From contig CAYXGV010000023.1 in NCBI GenBank assembly GCA_964464685.1, positions 1-17,152 of the forward strand: 17,152 bases of DNA, read 5' to 3'. The notes under the pieces are model-generated. The model worked only from the letters and a program-made list of their open reading frames with translations. It did no database searches and was not told where the DNA came from. The first letter of the stretch is position 1. Each line of letters starts with the position of its first letter. The stretch is from JABIBU01 sp964464685 (GTDB lineage Bacteria; Patescibacteriota; Patescibacteriia; Magasanikbacterales; UBA922). Positions 12,315 to 17,152 of this stretch are shown here, one piece after another. The translations under genes and the position numbers were made by a program.

Positions 12315-15206
12315 ATGACAGAAAAAAGACATGGTTTTGCAGAAGGTGATTTATCAAGCAAAAGATCGCCGGATGAATCACAAAAAAGAGAAAGATTTGT
12401 TTTTGATGCTGATCCAATCGGAGCTTATTTAGAAAAAATAGCTCCTGATTTGGATAAAGTAGAAAGTCCTCCAGATTTGGATTTGTCATATCTGAGTAAT
12501 GAACAAAAGGCCGAGACAATGTGGGCTTTGTACAGCGAAGCACTTCGTTTGCGTCCTAGATCTGCCAAAAAAGAGCCAAAAGACAAGAAAAAATCCAATT
12601 TAATACTTGGTATTTTGCGTGAATTATACCAAGATGATACCGTACGTGAAATATATTTAACCCAGTCAAATCGGGAAAAACAAGAAAAACAAGATATAAA
12701 TGGTAAGTTTGAAGAATACCACGATTTGTCCCACAGCATTGCAACTATTGAGAGTGAGGTTGATAGTTTTGTCAAAAATATTTTTACTTCTCGTGGAAAA
12801 GGGGCATCTGAAGTAGATGTTTTGCTTTATGAAAGTGGAAAAAGACAGCTAGATGTAAAAAAAACGGAAATGAAAGATGTTTTGCATAATAATGGAGAAT
12901 TGAATGCCTTGGCACAATATGAGACATTGCGTAAATATAATGAACAATTGCGTGAAGGAAATTTTATTTGGACGGACTCTAGACGAAAGCATTTGGACGA
13001 ATTAAAAACAGCCGCCTTGAGTGGGGATCCGGTTTTAGTCTCCGGAGAGACAGGTACGGGAAAAACTGTATTAGTAGAGCAGGCATCACTTATTTTAACC
13101 GGTCATGTTTGTAATAAAACCCCTGGGAAAGACACTCGTTTTGATAGTTTGATTGCCAAACCAAAAATTTCTCCTAATGGAGAGTCATATTATGAATACA
13201 AAGAAATTGGCGAAGCGGTCACCGGTAGAAAAAATACTTTACAGGAACAACCGGAGCATGATGGAATGATCGTGGCTGATGATGAGTTTAATTTATTAGA
13301 ATCAGCTGAACAAACCAGTCGTTTGGCATTTATGGCATCCTTGTTTCCGGGTAAAAAAGTCAAAATGCCGGTGACAAATCAGGAAATAAAAGTTGCACAA
13401 AATCTTCTTTATTGTGCCATGGTGAATTTGGCATCAGAAAGATATGAAAGAAAGAAAATTCCACCTGAGGTTTTGCGTAAGTTTGCCAAAGTGAATGTTG
13501 ATTATCCTTTACAAAGTATGGATGATCCGGAACTTTATGAAATGATGCTTTCATCATTGATTGATAAGAATGGTCGTTTTCGTGCTTCGGCTGGTGAAGT
13601 ATCGCCCGAATATGAATATGAAGAAAAAGAGGAATTGAGTGATGATAGAAAAACAAAAAATACCATGCGAGTTAGGCGAATTGTAGAAAACAAAACAGAT
13701 GATGAAGGACATATCAAATCGGCGGGTGGATTTTTATGGCGGTTTGCGAGTGCTATGGGAGAATTGAATAAATCATCCAAAAGGCAGGATACAATTTTAA
13801 AAGCCAAAGGAGAGGGTCAGTTTGTGGCTAATTTATTTATTGACATTGGTAAGATTATTGGTTGGCTTAAGGAATATGCAAAAATGGGACAAGGTGAATG
13901 TCTCGAAGATTTTATCTGCAAAAAATTAAAAGAAAATTTTTTAGACAAAGAAGAGTATTCTAAAGAAGACCGTAATTTAGTAAAAGATTTTTTAGAATAT
14001 TTTGATATAGATGTTGATTCTCCGTTTACAGATAAACCGGAGTTTAAAAATTTAAGCCCGATAGAAGTTGGTCTGCTCTCACCAAGAGTAGAATATAGAA
14101 AAATTTTAAGAACCGAATTACAAGTTAACGAGGGGTGGTTTATTGATCAAGAAGGAAATAGGGTGGAGTTTGTTTTGGAAAATTATAATTTGGGTGGAAA
14201 AGAAATTAAACCGGGTAATATTTTGGTATCACCGGATGGAAAAATTTTCAAAAAATATATTGGCAAGCATAAAGATACTGGATTGCCTGTATTCCGGTTA
14301 GACAAAGAACCGACACTTCCCGACACCTATACAGAAGATAGAGAGATTACCGAGAATTTTACCGAGCTTAAAGATGGTCTAAACAAAAGATTTTCTGAAT
14401 TAAATCTATCAGCTCCAAAATTAGACATCCTTCCACTGCCACCCGACTTTAACAAAGAACATCTAGCAGTCCTAGAAGACATTTTTGGTCAAAAATTAGA
14501 TGTGTCTACAGTGCCAAAGGTTGTAAATTGGCAAGAATATTTTCAAACAATGTATCCGGCTAGGCAACGTCCGGAAGATACACAAGCTAATTTGGTGTCG
14601 CATAATCCAAATTATTGGAAAAATGAAATTGATAAAAATGTTGTGGGTGGCAAAGAGACAGTAAAATCTGCTTTTGAGAGATCAATCAGTAATAATACAA
14701 AAGAATTAGAAGGGCAAATATTTTTTACTGAAACTATCCAAAAACCAAATTACATAGACGGTACTCAGTATTACGGTACTAAAGAAGGCACAGACGCAAC
14801 CAAAGATAAATTATTACCAATAATTAGGCAGGTTTTTGGCAATACTGCCAATCGTTTCAATCTCACCTGGGATCAAATCAACCAAAAATTAATTCCAAAA
14901 GTAAAAGAAGCATTAGTTAATAGCTTTCGGTCTAAACATTTACCTATTCCTGAATTTGATATAATCTGTACTCCGGCAATCATATCTAATCTGGAAATGT
15001 CATTAAGGCATCCGGAAAATTCCAGTACAAGCACAGGTGAGTGGAGTTCAACTACATTACTAAAAAAAGATAATACTGATAGTGGCCGCCGTTTGGTTGT
15101 TGGCACTTCCGTCGACGGTGGTGCTGGTTATGTGTTCAACGACCATCGTGGCAGCAGGTGGGGCAACGACGGCTTCCGTCTCTCGGTTGCGCTCAAAAAC
15201 ACTTGA
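12315..15206 (+). CDS. DGR target: AAA+ ATPase with C-terminal variable C-type-lectin-like domain
   Basis: 963 aa, with no signal peptide or membrane segment, so probably cytoplasmic. Residues 1-215 are charged and largely helical. An AAA+ module follows: Walker A GETGTGKT (244-251), Walker B ending MIVADDE (318-324), and a sensor-like stretch LLYCAMVNLASERYERKKIPPEVL, resembling MoxR-type ATPases. Residues 430-700 are unrecognised. The C-terminus looks like the FGE/C-type-lectin fold of DGR targets, with TGEWSSTTL (907-915) and the terminal NDGFRLSVAL. Codons 923-960 form the variable region, 75% of whose differing bases relative to the template hit Asn or Asp codons. Related ATPase-lectin targets are, to my knowledge, reported in CPR genomes, but the function is unknown. 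Inference: ATP-driven intracellular binder or sensor. Confidence 0.85.
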   Translation: MTEKRHGFAEGDLSSKRSPDESQKRERFVFDADPIGAYLEKIAPDLDKVESPPDLDLSYLSNEQKAETMWALYSEALRLRPRSAKKEPKDKKKSNLILGILRELYQDDTVREIYLTQSNREKQEKQDINGKFEEYHDLSHSIATIESEVDSFVKNIFTSRGKGASEVDVLLYESGKRQLDVKKTEMKDVLHNNGELNALAQYETLRKYNEQLREGNFIWTDSRRKHLDELKTAALSGDPVLVSGETGTGKTVLVEQASLILTGHVCNKTPGKDTRFDSLIAKPKISPNGESYYEYKEIGEAVTGRKNTLQEQPEHDGMIVADDEFNLLESAEQTSRLAFMASLFPGKKVKMPVTNQEIKVAQNLLYCAMVNLASERYERKKIPPEVLRKFAKVNVDYPLQSMDDPELYEMMLSSLIDKNGRFRASAGEVSPEYEYEEKEELSDDRKTKNTMRVRRIVENKTDDEGHIKSAGGFLWRFASAMGELNKSSKRQDTILKAKGEGQFVANLFIDIGKIIGWLKEYAKMGQGECLEDFICKKLKENFLDKEEYSKEDRNLVKDFLEYFDIDVDSPFTDKPEFKNLSPIEVGLLSPRVEYRKILRTELQVNEGWFIDQEGNRVEFVLENYNLGGKEIKPGNILVSPDGKIFKKYIGKHKDTGLPVFRLDKEPTLPDTYTEDREITENFTELKDGLNKRFSELNLSAPKLDILPLPPDFNKEHLAVLEDIFGQKLDVSTVPKVVNWQEYFQTMYPARQRPEDTQANLVSHNPNYWKNEIDKNVVGGKETVKSAFERSISNNTKELEGQIFFTETIQKPNYIDGTQYYGTKEGTDATKDKLLPIIRQVFGNTANRFNLTWDQINQKLIPKVKEALVNSFRSKHLPIPEFDIICTPAIISNLEMSLRHPENSSTSTGEWSSTTLLKKDNTDSGRRLVVGTSVDGGAGYVFNDHRGSRWGNDGFRLSVALKNT
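15082..15194 (+). repeat. DGR variable region (VR)
   Basis: 113 bp at the 3' end of the target gene, 12 bp before its stop codon ends. It aligns without gaps to 15574-15686 with 11 differences, at 15088, 15096, 15106, 15112, 15114, 15135, 15136, 15154, 15163, 15168 and 15189. Every difference is opposite an A in the template; the other 90 non-A positions are identical. The changes alter ten residues (H-R, I-V, N-T, D-V, N-D, N-F, N-S, D-G, N-D, T-A). The adenine-free 15171-15188 stretch is a candidate initiation-of-mutagenic-homing segment. Confidence 0.96.
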
Positions 15207-15437
15207 ACTTTGTATTTTGTTTCTTTTTTTTACTTTTATTTTTAATTTTATTTTTTCGTCAATGGGCTACTGAAGCCGGTCCAAATAAATTTTGTATAAC
15301 GGCTCGCCCAAAAATTGTTCAATCATAAACCCAGCACCATTTTGGCAACATTTTTTGGTAAATCACTATGAGACACCTTCTGGCTTTTATTATGGTAAAT
15401 CCTGAGCATTTTCAGAATGGTGCGGGGTAAACATCGC

Positions 15438-15466
15438 TTGCCACGTTTGGTTCAAGCGGTTAAAAT
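15438..15466 (+). promoter_or_regulatory. Putative promoter of the DGR template RNA
   Basis: TTGCCA (15438-15443) and TAAAAT (15461-15466) with a 17-bp spacer, each one base off consensus. The transcript would begin near 15473, about 100 nt before the template repeat, and include the ACCGC-GGGG-GCGGT hairpin at 15521-15534. Confidence 0.5.
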
Positions 15467-15520
15467 TGAACAGTCGCTAGAAATGCGCAACGCGCGAAAA
15501 CCGAATTATAGCAGTCAAAA

Positions 15521-15534
15521 ACCGCGGGGGCGGT
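15521..15534 (+). repeat. GC-rich hairpin 40 nt before the template repeat
   Basis: ACCGC and GCGGT form a perfect 5-bp stem with a GGGG loop. It stands out in an AT-rich genome and would lie in the leader of the template RNA. Confidence 0.5.
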
Positions 15535-15573
15535 GATTGGCACGCGTCTGGAAAAATGTTTTTGCCAAAAGAG

Positions 15574-15686
15574 GTGGCCACCGTTTGATTGTTGGCAATT
15601 CCGACAACGGTGGTGCTGGTTATGTGAACAACGACCATCGTGGCAACAGGTGGGACAACAACGGCTTCCGTCTCTCGGTTACGCTC
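15574..15686 (+). repeat. DGR template repeat (TR)
   Basis: 113-bp master copy of the VR, holding 23 adenines of which 11 differ in the current VR. In the VR frame it reads with Asn codons (AAT/AAC) at seven positions, the usual DGR design because randomising both adenines of AAY reaches many residues without making stop codons. Its RNA is copied by the reverse transcriptase with errors at adenines and the cDNA replaces the VR. Its last base is the first base of the avd stop codon on the other strand, so avd directly abuts it. Confidence 0.95.
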
Positions 15687-16024
15687 TATTTCAAAAGCGA
15701 TTTTCGCCATCCGCCGATCATTTTTCCGATTTCATTGAGATCGGCGGAAAAAGCGAAATACAGTGTTTCTTTGAGAAGTTTTTTTTCTATCAGCGCACGC
15801 AGTAAAAGTTTCAAAACCTCTACTTTGACATTCGCTTCCAATAGAGCACGGCTTTTGAGTACTGGCTCGGCGTACTCTGCCTGTGCGAGTGTTTCCAACA
15901 AAGATAAAATATTTCGCTCTATTGCCATACCTATGCCGTAGCGCGATATTTTTGGCAAGCGACTTATATTGTCGGAGATTTTGGTATAAAGAATAAATGA
16001 TTTTTGAAGTACTATTGTATTCAT
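15686..16024 (-). CDS. avd: Avd-like DGR accessory protein (four-helix bundle)
   Basis: 112 aa, basic and nearly all helical, with the pattern of Avd/bAvd-type four-helix bundle proteins: helix 1 with SRLPKISRYGIGMAIERNILSLLETLAQAEYA, then KSRALLEANVKVEVLKLLLRALIEKKLL and the C-terminal EIGKMIGGWRKSLLK. Avd pentamers bind the DGR reverse transcriptase and template RNA and are required for mutagenic cDNA synthesis in the Bordetella phage system. It is encoded opposite to target, TR and RT: its stop touches the TR end and its start lies 3 bp from the RT start. Any template-RNA transcript reading past the TR is therefore antisense to it. The start at 16024 is favoured because the conserved first helix needs it. 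Confidence 0.85.
   Translation of the reverse strand: MNTIVLQKSFILYTKISDNISRLPKISRYGIGMAIERNILSLLETLAQAEYAEPVLKSRALLEANVKVEVLKLLLRALIEKKLLKETLYFAFSADLNEIGKMIGGWRKSLLK
15982..15990 (+). promoter_or_regulatory. Possible extended -10 promoter for the reverse transcriptase
   Basis: TGGTATAAA matches an extended -10 (TGnTATAAT-like), about 38 bp before the RT ATG, lying antisense within avd. No convincing -35 is present. Confidence 0.3.
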
Positions 16025-16027
16025 ATT

Positions 16028-17086
16028 ATGAAAAAATTAATTAATTGTTATGATGAGACAATTAGTCCGGAGAATTTGTGGCGGGCATGGTTGATTTATC
16101 GGCGAGGAAAAAGAGGTCGTCTGGCGGTGAGCGAATTTGAGGTTGAATTGGAAAATAATTTGCTTGATTTGAGAAATGACTTACTTGGTAGAAAATATTA
16201 TCATGGTGGGTACAGAACTTTTTTGGTTCATGATCCAAAAAGACGGGTAATTTCTGCCCCATCAGTAAGAGACCATATTTTGCATCAAGCAGTTTATAAT
16301 ATACTTTATGGATTTTATGATAGGACTTTTTGTTTTGGTTCTTGTTCATGCAGAGATGGTAAGGGTTTGTATAAAGCTTGGGATTTTGCTCGCAGATACA
16401 TTCGTCAGTTTGAAAATAACCAGTGCTGGGTTTTGCATGGGGATATTAAAAAGTGTTTTGATTCAATTAGTCATAATATATTAAAGAAGATTATTCGTGA
16501 GCGACTACTATGTGATGGGACATTAGCAGTTTTGGATGAAATTATCAATAGTTATGAGGTAAACAATGTTAATGGTGATAGCCACGGCATACCACTCGGC
16601 AATCTCACGAGTCAGTTGTTTATAAATATTTATCTTGACAAGTTAGACAAATATGCAAAAGATGAATTGCGAATAAAAAGATATTTGAGGTATGCTGATG
16701 ATTTTTATATATTTTGTGAATCAAAAGACGAATGTGTAAAAATTGCTAATAATATCAGAAATTTTTTAAAAAACAAACTTTCTCTTGATTTTCCACTGGA
16801 TCATCAACAAATAGAAAATACCTTTTCTGGTGTGACAATACTTGGGCAAACATTTTTTCCGGAATATATTAAAATCAGTGCAAAAACATACAAAAGAATG
16901 ACAATTAAATTTGAACAAAAAATAGAGAATTATGAAAATAAGAATATCAGTCAGATTTCACTTAATTCTAGCTGGCAGTCGTTTAAAGGTGTATTAGATT
17001 ATGGAGAAAATTATGGTTATAAAAAGAAAATGCTGTATAAAATCTGTGTCTTGCCTTTTCTCTCCAATATGATAAAATATAACTAA
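16028..17086 (+). CDS. DGR reverse transcriptase
   Basis: 352 aa from the ATG at 16028; an in-frame ATG at 16004 would add eight residues and overlap avd, so it is less likely. Reverse transcriptase motifs appear in order: RRVISAPSVRDHILHQAVYNIL, FGSCSCRDGKGLYKAW, HGDIKKCFDSI with catalytic Asp139, the DGR hallmark LGNLTSQ (190-196) in place of the QGxxxSP of group II introns and retroviruses, and YADD (222-225) with the catalytic aspartate pair. A thumb-like C-terminus follows (ILGQTFFPEYIKIS). There is no maturase, RNase H or endonuclease domain, as usual for DGRs. Together with avd, TR and VR the element looks complete and intact. Confidence 0.95.
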   Translation: MKKLINCYDETISPENLWRAWLIYRRGKRGRLAVSEFEVELENNLLDLRNDLLGRKYYHGGYRTFLVHDPKRRVISAPSVRDHILHQAVYNILYGFYDRTFCFGSCSCRDGKGLYKAWDFARRYIRQFENNQCWVLHGDIKKCFDSISHNILKKIIRERLLCDGTLAVLDEIINSYEVNNVNGDSHGIPLGNLTSQLFINIYLDKLDKYAKDELRIKRYLRYADDFYIFCESKDECVKIANNIRNFLKNKLSLDFPLDHQQIENTFSGVTILGQTFFPEYIKISAKTYKRMTIKFEQKIENYENKNISQISLNSSWQSFKGVLDYGENYGYKKKMLYKICVLPFLSNMIKYN

Positions 17087-17104
17087 GATTATTAATTAAT
17101 TTAT

Positions 17105-17152
17105 ATGCCCGACCAACCAAAATACTTCATCCACACCCCCGAAGAACTAGAG
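17105..17152 (+). CDS. Start of an unidentified gene, cut by the window edge
   Basis: Sixteen codons beginning MPDQPKYFIHTPEELE are open to the end. The ATG is 18 bp after the RT stop. Codon choice is rich in C-ending codons, unlike the RT. The product cannot be judged from this fragment. Confidence 0.45.
   Translation, partial: MPDQPKYFIHTPEELE

Larger units (their letters stand above)
15207..15573 (+). other. Non-coding interval between DGR target and template repeat
   Basis: No supported gene in these 367 bp. It starts with a very T-rich stretch (15209-15257). A 13-bp imperfect inverted repeat (15329-15341 and 15416-15428, one mismatch) encloses about 74 bp. A promoter-like pair lies at 15438-15466 and a GC-rich hairpin at 15521-15534. 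The interval is more GC-rich near the TR than the neighbouring genes. It probably carries the promoter and 5' part of the DGR template RNA. Confidence 0.6.

Noticed and set aside
15195..15260. Cruciform just downstream of the VR, as in the Bordetella phage DGR
   Set aside because: I found no convincing stem of useful length there; the region is mainly a T-rich tract.
15368..15430. A 20-codon ORF (MRHLLAFIMV...) between target and TR
   Set aside because: No ribosome binding site, no recognisable product, and it overlaps the inverted repeat; it cannot be distinguished from chance.
15082..15686. VR and TR as an ordinary duplication or remnants of a tandem lectin gene
   Set aside because: Random divergence would not confine all 11 changes to template adenines while leaving 90 other positions identical.
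15537..15941. A 134-codon + strand ORF running through the TR
   Set aside because: It consists of the TR translated in the VR frame followed by the antisense of avd; its reading frame is a by-product of the TR being a coding template and of avd on the other strand.

Overview
The window comes from a low-GC bacterium, most likely a member of the Candidate Phyla Radiation (Patescibacteria). This is inferred from compact monocistronic housekeeping genes, starts that mostly lack a Shine-Dalgarno sequence, a long GC-rich CCTGCC/GGCAGG palindrome between genes, and a diversity-generating retroelement (DGR) whose target is a large AAA+ ATPase. TGA ends several clear genes (6773-6775, 15204-15206), so the TGA=Gly code of Gracilibacteria and Absconditabacteria does not apply.

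Region 1 (1-1711) is an asparagine-charging unit. A consensus sigma70 promoter drives a 20-residue leader peptide with seven consecutive Asn codons. Mutually exclusive hairpins and an intrinsic terminator follow, then tRNA-Asn(GUU), then asnS. This has the layout of a classical ribosome-mediated transcription attenuator, here placed in front of both the tRNA and the enzyme that charges it.

Region 2 (1712-3100) is accessory DNA: a RelB/RelE-YafQ-like toxin-antitoxin pair with its own palindromic promoter, a C-terminal fragment of an RsmB/NSUN rRNA cytosine methyltransferase, a palindromic repeat, and a 63-codon orphan gene with strong promoter, SD and terminator. Region 3 (3100-12165) is mostly housekeeping: aspS; a translationally coupled pair of membrane glycosyltransferases (an AftA/GT85-like GT-C protein, and a GT2 polyprenyl-phosphate glycosyltransferase fused to a GT-C-like membrane domain); scpA and scpB; a D,D-carboxypeptidase; and a COG2426 membrane protein bracketed by a 48-bp direct repeat. 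Several intergenic gaps hold inverted repeats.

Region 4 (12261-17086) is a complete DGR. The 963-aa target has an AAA+ module (Walker A at 244-251) and a C-terminal C-type-lectin-like domain whose last 38 codons are the variable region (VR, 15082-15194). A 113-bp template repeat (TR, 15574-15686) lies about 380 bp downstream. All 11 VR/TR differences fall on TR adenines and all change the amino acid. An Avd-like accessory gene lies on the opposite strand directly after the TR, and the DGR reverse transcriptase (LGNLTSQ, YADD) starts 3 bp from the divergent avd start. The TR-to-RT spacer is therefore also the avd gene read in antisense, an unusual arrangement. The target shows no signal peptide or membrane segment, so the diversified domain may work inside the cell. 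The window ends 16 codons into another gene.
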